Assembly: GCA_964562685.1 (NCBI GenBank)
Contig: CAZLUP010000014.1
Location: 7,395-71,394, forward strand
Source of the DNA: Stanieria sp964562685
GTDB taxonomy: Bacteria > Cyanobacteriota > Cyanobacteriia > Cyanobacteriales > Xenococcaceae
Length of the DNA: 64,000 bases
Reading direction: 5' to 3'
The notes beneath the pieces are model-generated. The model ran no database searches, was not told where the DNA came from, and saw only the letters and a list, made by a program, of their open reading frames with translations. This document shows positions 25,466-33,827 of the stretch, one piece after another (the stretch's first letter is position 1; each line of letters starts with the position of its first letter). A program made the translations under genes and the position numbers.

Positions 25466-27859
25466 CTAACTAACTTTGAATTTACTAACACTTTCTTGTA
25501 ACTCCTGAGCTACAGTCAGTAATTCTTTGAATAAGTTTGATACTTGAATCGCTTCAATCTCGGTTTGCTCCGAAACAGTTGCCACTTGCGACATTGTTTG
25601 ACTAACTACTTCAGAATCTTTTGATTGCTCGATAGTAGCTTGAGCGATCGCATTAACTAATTGATTAATTTGATTACTAACTGTACTAATTTGATTAAGA
25701 GACATCCGAGTCTCATCAATTAATTTAGTCCCTGTAACTACTTGTTCTGTACCTGCTTCCATTGCTGCAACTACTTCATTAGTTTCTGCTTGAATTGCTG
25801 CCACCAAAGTTTCAATTTCTGCGGTTGCTTCTGCCGATTGACGAGCAAGCGATCGCACTTCTTCTGCTACTACAGCAAAACCTCTTCCTTCTTCTCCCGC
25901 ATGAGCAGCTTCAATTGAAGCATTGAGAGCGAGGAGATTGGTTTGATCGGCAAAATTACCAATCAAGTTAACTACTTTTGAGATTTTTTGGGAAGATTCG
26001 CCTAAACGTTTTACTTTTTTGGCAGTTTCAGCTACTGTTTCCCGAATTGCCACAAATCCATCAACAGTTCGGTTCATAATCTGATCTCCTGTCTCAACCG
26101 TAGCAGTCGCCTGTCTAACAGCAGCTTCGGCAGCTTCAGCGTTCGCTGCTACCGCTTGAATTGATGCAGTCATGGTTTTAATCCGTTCTAGGGCAGCATT
26201 AATTTCTTTAGTTTGGGCAGATGCACCGGCAGATAACTCTTGAATAAATATTTCCTTCGTACTGGTAGTAGTAGCAACTTGTTGAGCAGCAGTTTTAACT
26301 TTAGTTACTAATTTCCGTAGGCTTTCAATCGTAGCATTATAGGAGTCTGCGATCGTGCCAATTTCGTCTTCTTTGACTTGAGCGCGGATCGTTAAATCTC
26401 CTCTACTAACGGGATCTACTTCCATTAATAGTTCTAAAGCTCTTTGTTGTAGTTCTTCTTTTGCTTTTCTTTCTCGCTCTTGAGCAATTTGTTGCTGCTG
26501 AAGTAAATTGATCCGCTCAAAAGCATTACTAATTTGACTAGCAACTTGTAATAACAAATCAACATCTTGTTCCTGCCACACTCTAGGTTCGGCACATTGA
26601 TGAGCAATCAACAAACCAATCAATCGCTCAGCACTTATAACAGGAACAGTCACCACAGCCTGAACCGCAAAAGATGCTAACATTTGTAGATAACAATCGC
26701 TCAAATCAGCTTGATAAATATTCGCGATAGTTTGAATCCGACCATTTTGATATTGTTCAGCAGATTGTTCAGCAAAACAAGGATCGCTAACTTCGGTTGC
26801 TTGAATTTCGGGATATCCTGGCACTACTGCTTCAGCGACAACTTTACCTTGCCAACCATCATCAAATTGACAATAAACAACTCGATCTGCTGCTAATGCT
26901 ACTTGACTATCTGCAACTGCGATTTGAAAAATTTCTTCTAATTGAAAAACTTGACCGATGCGAAAAGCTATTTCTTTAAGGATGCGAGATCTTTTAGCAT
27001 CTTCTCTTAGTTTCTCTTCGTTAGTTTCGATTGAATCAGCTAGGATATTGAAAGTACTAGCTAATAAACCAATTTCATCAGTAGTCCCAACGGTAGCTCT
27101 AGCTTTAATATTACCTTCAGAAAAATCTTGAGTAACTTGCTGTAATTGCTTGAGCGGAATCGCGATCGCTTGCTCCAAAATTCTGGTAAACAATAACAGT
27201 AAGACCATGATTCCTAAAGCTAAAATTAATTGAATTAAAATACTGCCCCAAAGAATAGTATTAATCGCATCTGCTGAACTACCATAAACGATTACTCCTA
27301 CTATTTCATCTTGAGAATTAGTAATAGCTTTTGCTGCCAGAGCATATTTTTGATTGTTGACTTTTCCTATTTGATTAATAATCTGTTTTGGTTGATTAGC
27401 TGCCTCTTGAAATAAAGAAGAATTAACACTTAAATCTTGAGCAGTTTTGGAAAAATTAGCTAAAACATATTCTCCTGTTGGTTGACGTAAATAAATTGCA
27501 CTATAGTTAGTTTGATCGTTAAAAGCACTGACTACATTTTCAACAATTTGAGATTTTTCATTAACAAGCTCTCCAGAAACTAATTTCCCAATTGCTTGTG
27601 TTCCTGATTGAGCTTGTTGAAATAATTGAGCTTGCAAACTCTGACGAAGGATAATTGTACCAATCCCCAAAACTAAAGCCAAAGCTGCAAAACTCAACCA
27701 AGGAATTAAACTAGTTTTTCGACTAATTGAAAGATTATAAAATTGCTTTAGCCAAGCAGAATTATAATTTTTTTTTACTTGACTATCTTTTAGGTAATTG
27801 TTTGAGTTAGTAAAAAGTGAGTCTACCTCATTAGTAAATCGAGGAGGAATTTTAGTCAT
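25466..27859 (-). CDS. Cyanobacteriochrome phototaxis receptor, DXCF type (PixJ-like)
   Basis: About 797 residues from the ATG at 27859; an in-frame TTG lies 6 bp upstream. Two membrane helices (~50-75, 203-228) flank an extracytoplasmic domain. HAMP (~229-283), GAF (~290-445), a second HAMP-like segment and the MCP signalling domain (~530-790; EAAHAGEEGRGFAVVAEEVR) follow. The GAF carries DPCF (Cys ~361) and the canonical chromophore Cys in SDCYLQML (Cys ~389), then IAHQCAEPRVW. This is the arrangement of DXCF cyanobacteriochromes such as PixJ, which bind phycoviolobilin and sense blue/green-type light. The residue after the second Cys is Tyr rather than the commoner His. A phototaxis role is inferred from this and from gene order. 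Confidence 0.9.
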   Translation of the reverse strand: MTKIPPRFTNEVDSLFTNSNNYLKDSQVKKNYNSAWLKQFYNLSISRKTSLIPWLSFAALALVLGIGTIILRQSLQAQLFQQAQSGTQAIGKLVSGELVNEKSQIVENVVSAFNDQTNYSAIYLRQPTGEYVLANFSKTAQDLSVNSSLFQEAANQPKQIINQIGKVNNQKYALAAKAITNSQDEIVGVIVYGSSADAINTILWGSILIQLILALGIMVLLLLFTRILEQAIAIPLKQLQQVTQDFSEGNIKARATVGTTDEIGLLASTFNILADSIETNEEKLREDAKRSRILKEIAFRIGQVFQLEEIFQIAVADSQVALAADRVVYCQFDDGWQGKVVAEAVVPGYPEIQATEVSDPCFAEQSAEQYQNGRIQTIANIYQADLSDCYLQMLASFAVQAVVTVPVISAERLIGLLIAHQCAEPRVWQEQDVDLLLQVASQISNAFERINLLQQQQIAQERERKAKEELQQRALELLMEVDPVSRGDLTIRAQVKEDEIGTIADSYNATIESLRKLVTKVKTAAQQVATTTSTKEIFIQELSAGASAQTKEINAALERIKTMTASIQAVAANAEAAEAAVRQATATVETGDQIMNRTVDGFVAIRETVAETAKKVKRLGESSQKISKVVNLIGNFADQTNLLALNASIEAAHAGEEGRGFAVVAEEVRSLARQSAEATAEIETLVAAIQAETNEVVAAMEAGTEQVVTGTKLIDETRMSLNQISTVSNQINQLVNAIAQATIEQSKDSEVVSQTMSQVATVSEQTEIEAIQVSNLFKELLTVAQELQESVSKFKVS

Positions 27860-27949
27860 AATCAAAACGGTAATAAAATAAGCGATTAGTCTAAATAATT
27901 TACGTTAGAAAAAACTATAGACAGTAAAAGTTAGTAATAATAAAAAAAA

Positions 27950-28507
27950 TTAAATTTTAAGCATAGCAGCTAAAATAGCATTGCCATCGAGAGTTAAAAC
28001 CATTTCGCCATCTTCTCTAAGCCAATAACCCCGCAAAAATGGTGCTATTTCAGGAGTAATAGCAGCACCTGGAGGAGATTGAATCAAGTCAGGATTACAC
28101 CATTCAATATCTTCTACTCTAGTCACAATTAATCCCAAGCTAGTTTTCTCGCTTTGTTGTTCCTTAATTTGCTTAGTGGTTTTTGTAGATAAAACAATAG
28201 CGGTACAATTAAGAGTGGTATTTTCTTGTTCGTACCAAGCATTCAACCCAATTAAATTACCTAAATCAAGCATCCACAGAATTTCACCGCGCCAATTATG
28301 AACTCCCATCACCCAAGCGGGCATTTCAGGAATTGGAATAATTTGACTAAGCTCGATTTTGAGAACTTCAGTAATTTGCTCGATGGAGACCATAATTTTG
28401 GTGTCAGGTTCAAGATAAAATTTTAAAAATTGCTGCTGTTGGTTTTGACGAGGCATAGCCTCTAGATCAGAAAATAATAAATTTTGATTACTAGTAAAAT
28501 CTGACAC
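27950..28507 (-). CDS. CheW-like adaptor (PixI-like)
   Basis: 185 residues starting with GTG (28505-28507); no ATG is available before residue 18. A CheW-like domain covers ~25-180 (IMVSIEQITEVLKIEL, then VMGVHNWRGEILWMLDLGNL). In the order REC, CheW, MCP, MCP, CheA it takes the pixI position, and it should connect the two receptors that follow to the CheA kinase. The gap to the receptor downstream is about 90 bp. Confidence 0.87.
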   Translation of the reverse strand: MSDFTSNQNLLFSDLEAMPRQNQQQQFLKFYLEPDTKIMVSIEQITEVLKIELSQIIPIPEMPAWVMGVHNWRGEILWMLDLGNLIGLNAWYEQENTTLNCTAIVLSTKTTKQIKEQQSEKTSLGLIVTRVEDIEWCNPDLIQSPPGAAITPEIAPFLRGYWLREDGEMVLTLDGNAILAAMLKI

Positions 28508-28533
28508 GACACTTTTTGCCTTAATTGTTGATT

Positions 28534-28899
28534 TTAACTGTTAATTAATTCTCTAACCGTGCGTACCAACTCTTCTTGATCCACTGGTTTAGGGATATAA
28601 GCATCTGCACCCTGTTTTTTGCCCCAAAATTTATCCATTTCAGTTCCTTTGGTAGAACACAAAATGATGGGAATTTTACTTGTATTTGCTTCTCCTTTAA
28701 GTTCTCGACAAATTTCAAAACCACTACGTCCAGGTAAAACAATATCTAAAACAATCAGATCTGGAAGAGCTTGTTGAATTTTTTCTAAAGCTTCTTCTCC
28801 ACTAGTGGCAATTAAAACAGAAATACCCATTTGTTCAAGACAACTGGTTAAAATAGCTCTTTCAGTAGCAGAATCATCAACGATTAGGGCGTGTCCCAT
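28534..28899 (-). CDS. Single-domain response regulator (PixH/PilH-like)
   Basis: About 121 residues from the ATG at 28899, which has GAGG eight bases upstream. The longer frame to 28920 would need a TTG. A receiver domain fills the protein: acidic pocket DDSA at ~9-12, phospho-Asp in DLIVLDIVLPGRSGFE, switch Thr/Ser in CSTKGTE and Lys in IPKPVD. The PixH/PilH branch commonly has such CheY-like proteins beside the PATAN-REC protein. It has no output domain. Confidence 0.88.
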   Translation of the reverse strand: MGHALIVDDSATERAILTSCLEQMGISVLIATSGEEALEKIQQALPDLIVLDIVLPGRSGFEICRELKGEANTSKIPIILCSTKGTEMDKFWGKKQGADAYIPKPVDQEELVRTVRELINS

Positions 28900-28981
28900 T
28901 GCAATCACCTCAATCAGCAATTAATTAAGCGAATAGATATTATCTATAGTTCCCTGAAAGTGATTCAAAGTAACGTTTGAG

Positions 28982-30181
28982 CTAGACTTTTTGCTTAAGA
29001 TATTTATCGATAACTCCCAAAACTAAATCTTGATCTACTGGTTTATTGAGAAAGTCAGTAGAACCAACCATTTTAGCTCTGACTCGGTCAATGATTCCGT
29101 CATTACCAGTCAAAATGATAATTGGAGTGTTCTTAAAATAGGACAATTTGCGTAATTGAGCGCAGATTTCATAGCCATTGGTATTAGGCATGATCAAATC
29201 TAAAAAAATTACATCGGGTTTACGACTTAAAAGTACTGCGATCGCTCTTAAGCCATCCATTTCTGCCACAAACTGATAACCCGCTTCAGTAATCACTTTT
29301 TCCATAGTTTGGCAAATGCCGGGGCTATCGTCGATGCAAGCAATTAAGGTGCGATGGGGAATAATTAAATTAGATATTTTTTTAGCTAAAGGTATAGAAA
29401 CTGGTGGTGGAATATCATCAATCGAAACTAATTGTACCAATCCCAATTGCACATAAGGCAACAAAGAGCGAGTAACAGTGACAATATCACGCTTCATGCG
29501 AACACTAAGATCGCGTAAAGTTTGCTGTCCGTCTAATAGTTGACTAAGATTTTGATAGACTTGAGCAGAAGTTTTTTGTTGTAAAGCTTCTGGTTGACGA
29601 ATCATCGGTGCCATATCAGGAGAGCGATCGGCAACTTTGGCATTTTGCCAAGCCTCCCAAAGGCTATAAGCTTCATTAATTACCTGCTCTGCATCAATTA
29701 AGGTTAATCTAGTAGATAAAAGATTGTCTTGAATAATTTCACCAGATATTTTTAATGCTTGATTGACATCAAATAAAATTTCAATAATAGTCGCTTTAAT
29801 TACGCTATTGGCTTGTTCGCGGGTAACTTTATCTTGCTCGATCCACAAAGATAGAAGTTTATATTCCCAAGAGATTCTACTCTCTTCTAAAGATAAACTA
29901 TTTAGTTCTGCTTGAATTTCTTGCAAGTGTTTTAATCTATGAGGACAATAAGCAAATAAATGCCTTCTCCATCTTCTAACTGGATGTTTACCCCCAGTAG
30001 CATACATAATACGTCCCAGATAAAAGTAAAAAATCCAAGTTGTACTTTGAGAATCACTAATTAATAGTTGACCGCTAAATTTAACTCGTTTTAACGATTC
30101 AAATAACTCGGTTTGTTTAGCCAGAGTAAATTGTTGAACCTGAAGACGAGTATGACTAATTCCATTCTTGGCAGTCGTCAT
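28982..30181 (-). CDS. PATAN-domain response regulator (PixG-like)
   Basis: 399 residues. The N-terminal PATAN (DUF4388-type) domain at ~15-105 has FSGQLLISDSQSTTWIFYFY and the basic motif VRRWRRHLF. A helical middle is followed by a C-terminal receiver (~275-398) with CIDDSPG, phospho-Asp in DVIFLDLIMPNTNGYE and LNKPVDQDL. PatA/PixG-type regulators in cyanobacteria act at type IV pilus motors and in heterocyst patterning. It is the first gene of the pixGHIJ1J2L-like block. Confidence 0.9.
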   Translation of the reverse strand: MTTAKNGISHTRLQVQQFTLAKQTELFESLKRVKFSGQLLISDSQSTTWIFYFYLGRIMYATGGKHPVRRWRRHLFAYCPHRLKHLQEIQAELNSLSLEESRISWEYKLLSLWIEQDKVTREQANSVIKATIIEILFDVNQALKISGEIIQDNLLSTRLTLIDAEQVINEAYSLWEAWQNAKVADRSPDMAPMIRQPEALQQKTSAQVYQNLSQLLDGQQTLRDLSVRMKRDIVTVTRSLLPYVQLGLVQLVSIDDIPPPVSIPLAKKISNLIIPHRTLIACIDDSPGICQTMEKVITEAGYQFVAEMDGLRAIAVLLSRKPDVIFLDLIMPNTNGYEICAQLRKLSYFKNTPIIILTGNDGIIDRVRAKMVGSTDFLNKPVDQDLVLGVIDKYLKQKV

Positions 30182-30304
30182 TACTAGTTTCCTTTCCGAT
30201 GACCAATCACGGGAAATTCTGCTCCTTTAGTTTTAGAGTTCCCGAAAACTTCCTGAAAATTAACAATTTATTGAATTAATAAATATTAATAAACAATAAT
30301 GATA

Positions 30305-30835
30305 TTAACTCTGATTAATTACATTTGGTTTACTTAGTTGCGAAGTTTCAATGAGAAAAATAGGAGGATGTTCTGGTAAATCAATAATTTGAGAACTAAT
30401 GCATTGAATATTACCTTGAACTACATAATTTTCTGGCAAAGCCTTAAAAGAAGATTGAGTTACATAACGCATGAGTGGTTGAGAATCGATAGGTAATCCA
30501 ATTAAATCTTGTTCTTGACTATGCAGAATAATTAGATATCTTCTTTGATCTAAATCTGCTTCTGTTTTTTCCGAGACAATTTCCAACTCTGGAGCATTAT
30601 TAAAAATTATTTGACCGACATCAATTACCAAAATTTCTCTACCTCCGTACTTCGTGATACTAATACCTTTGTTGTGAGGATCACCATACACTTCACCTAA
30701 AAGAACTACTTTATGAATAGTTAAAATTGGTAAAGCAAACCATTCCCGACGTAAACGAAAAGTAATCATTTGTTGAGTGATTTCTTGTCGTTTGTTGGCA
30801 AAACGCCGAGAGCGTAGAGTAGAAAAAATAGTCAT
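30305..30835 (-). CDS. CheW-like adaptor
   Basis: 176 residues. The CheW-like fold is recognisable (MITFRLRREWFALPILTIHKV, then GGREILVIDVGQIIF, GLPIDSQPLMRYV), with a basic N-terminal extension (~1-20). It follows the haem-motif receptor by 25 bp, so the two are co-transcribed and probably work together. Confidence 0.8.
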   Translation of the reverse strand: MTIFSTLRSRRFANKRQEITQQMITFRLRREWFALPILTIHKVVLLGEVYGDPHNKGISITKYGGREILVIDVGQIIFNNAPELEIVSEKTEADLDQRRYLIILHSQEQDLIGLPIDSQPLMRYVTQSSFKALPENYVVQGNIQCISSQIIDLPEHPPIFLIETSQLSKPNVINQS

Positions 30836-30860
30836 AGCTGATTAAATTAAAACCTAATTT

Positions 30861-33236
30861 TTAAACTTTAAAAGTACCAACAGATGCCTGTAATTCTTGA
30901 GCAATTTTGACTGTTTCTTCTAAAGAATGAGAGACATTATTAGAAGCACTAGAAGTACGTTGAGAAATCTCAGCAATCTTTTCCATTAGTTGAGTAACTG
31001 TTTGAGAAGTTTCTACTTGAGAAACCGTAGCACTAGAAATTGATTGAAGTAATTCGTCAATTTGTCGGGAGACTTGAACAATTTGGTCAAGACTTTGTTT
31101 AGTATTTTCTACTAAACGTGTTCCTTCAACTACCTGGGCAGTACCAATTTCCATTGCTGCTACTACTTCTGCGGTTTCTTCTTGAATGCTTTCTACAATT
31201 TCTTCAATTTCTTTAGTAGCCTCAGCAGATTTAGTTGCTAGTTCCCCTACTTCTTCAGCAACTACGGCAAAACCCCTGCCTTCTTCACCTGCACGAGAAG
31301 CTTCAATTGAAGCGTTGATAGCCAGCAGGTTGGTTTGCATAGCAATTTGGTTAATTAAAGAAACTACTTTAGAAATCTCTTGGGAAGATTCTCCCAATCT
31401 TTTTACTTTCTTAGCTGTAGCTGCTACGGTTTCTCGTAGTTGTAGAATACTTTGCACTGTTTGTTCAATTGCTTCTCCCCCAGTAGTAGCAGAAGTAGAA
31501 GCCTCACGGGAAACTTCAGCAGCCTTTTGCGCGTTATTAGCTACTGCTTGAATCGAGCGAGTCATTTCTGCTACTGAATTGAGAGTGTCGTTAATTTGAT
31601 GAGTTTGTTGAAGTGTTTCTTCTGCTACTTGACGGATGGCATCTTCATTAATACTTACAGAAGTATTAACGTTATTAGTAGCGTCTTGGACTCGAGTAAC
31701 GATATCTCGTAAACTTTCAATAATTGAGTTAAAAAAGTCGGCAACAATACCAATAGAACCATCGGTAATATTAGCTCTTACTGTTAAATTGCCACTAGCA
31801 GCTTCTTCTACGCTAGTGAGAAACTTAAATAATTCTTCTTGAAGTTTTGCTCCAATCTGTTCATTAACAATTCTGAGTTTGGCGCGTTCCTGAATAGTTT
31901 TAAATTGATTATTTAAATTGACTAAATATTCAATTTCAGCTAATTCCCATTGATAGGAAGTTTGCTCTTTGCCAACAATTAATAGACCAGTTAATATTTC
32001 ATTTTCTAGAAGAGGTAAAGTGAGGCTGGAGTCAATTTTTAAGGCTTTTAGTATTTGTAAATGCTGAGGATAAGAATAAGCTTGACTAGAGTCATTAATA
32101 GGAATTATTTCAACTTCTTGATAAATTTTTTTCAGTTCCGTTTCTAATTTTAGTTCTGGAAAGTTTAGACCTAATAAACTTAACTGATTTAGAGCTACTG
32201 ATTCTGCGTAAACAGTTCCACTACTATCGTCATTAAAGTGATAAATTATTGCCCGATCCGCTGCTAATGATTCTCTAATCAGTTGTAATAACTGATTATA
32301 CAAATTAATTGTTTGTTGAGGGTCTTGAGTGAGAACAATTTCTTCAAATAGTTTGATTTGTTTTATTTCATATTGTTGTCTACGTTGTAGTTTTGTTAGA
32401 GATGCGGACATGGTGTTGAATGCAGTGGCTACCGAGCCTAACTCATCTCGAGATTGGTCGGTAATATTGATGTCTAATAAAGGTTCTTCCGCCTTGCGTT
32501 TCATGGCTTTCGCAATTTTCTGTAAACGTAGGCTGACCAATTGACTAAATAAGAAATAAATCACTGTACTGCATACTAGTACAATAACGGCAAAAATTAT
32601 CCAAAAATTATGTTGGGTTTTAGCTAGACCTGCTTTGAGGTCTTTAGTGGGAACATAAACCATCGTCGCAGCATTGATATCTCCGACTTTCCAGCCATAG
32701 CCACTTTGAGTTCCGTATTTTTCAACGATTTCTTTAGGAGCAGTTGCTGGGCTAGCATGGCATTGTAAACAGCTAGTTTCAACTTTTTCAGGTAAAGCTA
32801 AATAATAATTATCTTGCCCATCGATTTTAGTATATCCTGTTAACTTTTCCAGGTGAGGATTATTTTTAAAACGATCAATAATTTGGGTTTCAAATTGATT
32901 AGCTTTGTTAGCTTGATTGAGAGGATTAGTAGAAGCCTGTCTATAAATATATTCAGGCATTGTTTCGTTGAGATTTTCAAAAATACTACGAGTAGCAAAG
33001 GTTGAAGACATGGCTTCAAAAATCATTTTGTCTGTTATTTTTTCGACTGCTGGACGTAAACTATTTTTGACATATTTTCTACTTGCGTTTGCAAAACTAA
33101 GAACTGTTTCACTACGATTTTTTGCTTCTGCTGCTAACAACTTATTTTGTAAATTATGAAGATGTAATACACCAATTCCTAAAACAATAATTAAAATAAT
33201 TAATATTGCTGCTGAAAATTTAACTTTAATCGACAT
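30861..33236 (-). CDS. Chemoreceptor with haem-binding (Tll0287-like) sensory domain
   Basis: 791 residues. A membrane helix (~8-27) precedes an extracytoplasmic domain (~35-210) with the c-type haem motif CLQCH (C156, C159, H160), in the style of the Tll0287-like/DUF3365 family. It is followed by a second helix (~212-235), HAMP (~236-290), a GAF (~300-455) without bilin cysteines, a further HAMP-like stretch and the MCP signalling domain (~530-790; EASRAGEEGRGFAVVAEEVG). Haem-containing MCPs sense redox state or gases, but the ligand here is unknown. The predicted topology puts the haem outside the cytoplasm, where cytochrome c maturation occurs. Confidence 0.9.
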   Translation of the reverse strand: MSIKVKFSAAILIILIIVLGIGVLHLHNLQNKLLAAEAKNRSETVLSFANASRKYVKNSLRPAVEKITDKMIFEAMSSTFATRSIFENLNETMPEYIYRQASTNPLNQANKANQFETQIIDRFKNNPHLEKLTGYTKIDGQDNYYLALPEKVETSCLQCHASPATAPKEIVEKYGTQSGYGWKVGDINAATMVYVPTKDLKAGLAKTQHNFWIIFAVIVLVCSTVIYFLFSQLVSLRLQKIAKAMKRKAEEPLLDINITDQSRDELGSVATAFNTMSASLTKLQRRQQYEIKQIKLFEEIVLTQDPQQTINLYNQLLQLIRESLAADRAIIYHFNDDSSGTVYAESVALNQLSLLGLNFPELKLETELKKIYQEVEIIPINDSSQAYSYPQHLQILKALKIDSSLTLPLLENEILTGLLIVGKEQTSYQWELAEIEYLVNLNNQFKTIQERAKLRIVNEQIGAKLQEELFKFLTSVEEAASGNLTVRANITDGSIGIVADFFNSIIESLRDIVTRVQDATNNVNTSVSINEDAIRQVAEETLQQTHQINDTLNSVAEMTRSIQAVANNAQKAAEVSREASTSATTGGEAIEQTVQSILQLRETVAATAKKVKRLGESSQEISKVVSLINQIAMQTNLLAINASIEASRAGEEGRGFAVVAEEVGELATKSAEATKEIEEIVESIQEETAEVVAAMEIGTAQVVEGTRLVENTKQSLDQIVQVSRQIDELLQSISSATVSQVETSQTVTQLMEKIAEISQRTSSASNNVSHSLEETVKIAQELQASVGTFKV

Positions 33237-33313
33237 ATTCTACCTCAAATAAAGAGAGCGGAGCATAAAAATTATTCATAAAATAAATGAAGCAATTGTG
33301 TAAAATACTTTAA

Positions 33314-33802
33314 TTAATGTAATTGCAATAAAGGAGAATTTACAATAGCTTCGGCATCAAGTACTAATAAAATTTCGTTTTGCTGCAAAGAACAACCTTG
33401 AAGATAAGGAATTAAACCAGGAGAAACATTGCCAATCGGAGATTGAATTTCTTCAAGTGTTAAACGCATTACTCCTTTAATATCTTTGACAATTAAACCT
33501 AGAGACACATTAGCTGCTTGGATAATTGCTAGATGATATTGTTGTAGGTTCCGATCAATTGCTGGCATTTCGAGCATTTGTGGTAAATCGACTACCCAAA
33601 AAACTCGGCTGCGTTGATTGAGCAAACCAACGACACAATCAGGCATATTAGGAATAGCTGTAATCCTCCGAGTCGATACCATCAGTACTTCTTGAGCATT
33701 TTTCATTGGTAAGACTGCGGTAATATCTCGTGTTAATTCGAGACGTAAATAAGGTTTTTGAATAGATTCTGATAATGACTCAGTTAAGTTAAAAGTTTGC
33801 AT
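33314..33802 (-). CDS. CheW-like adaptor
   Basis: 162 residues. A CheW-like domain (~15-160) shows LRLELTRDITAVLPMKNAQE, VVGLLNQRSRVFWVVDLPQM and LGLIVKDIKGVMRL. It lies 25 bp after the CheA-REC kinase and 77 bp before the haem-motif receptor in transcription order, so it probably couples that kinase to the receptors on either side. Confidence 0.85.
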   Translation of the reverse strand: MQTFNLTESLSESIQKPYLRLELTRDITAVLPMKNAQEVLMVSTRRITAIPNMPDCVVGLLNQRSRVFWVVDLPQMLEMPAIDRNLQQYHLAIIQAANVSLGLIVKDIKGVMRLTLEEIQSPIGNVSPGLIPYLQGCSLQQNEILLVLDAEAIVNSPLLQLH

Positions 33803-33827
33803 CGTTATTTATGGTTGATTAAACAGG

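Noticed and set aside
31186..31551. 121-codon frame opposite the haem-motif chemoreceptor
   Set aside because: It mirrors the repetitive MCP signalling domain; Ala/Ser-rich shadow.
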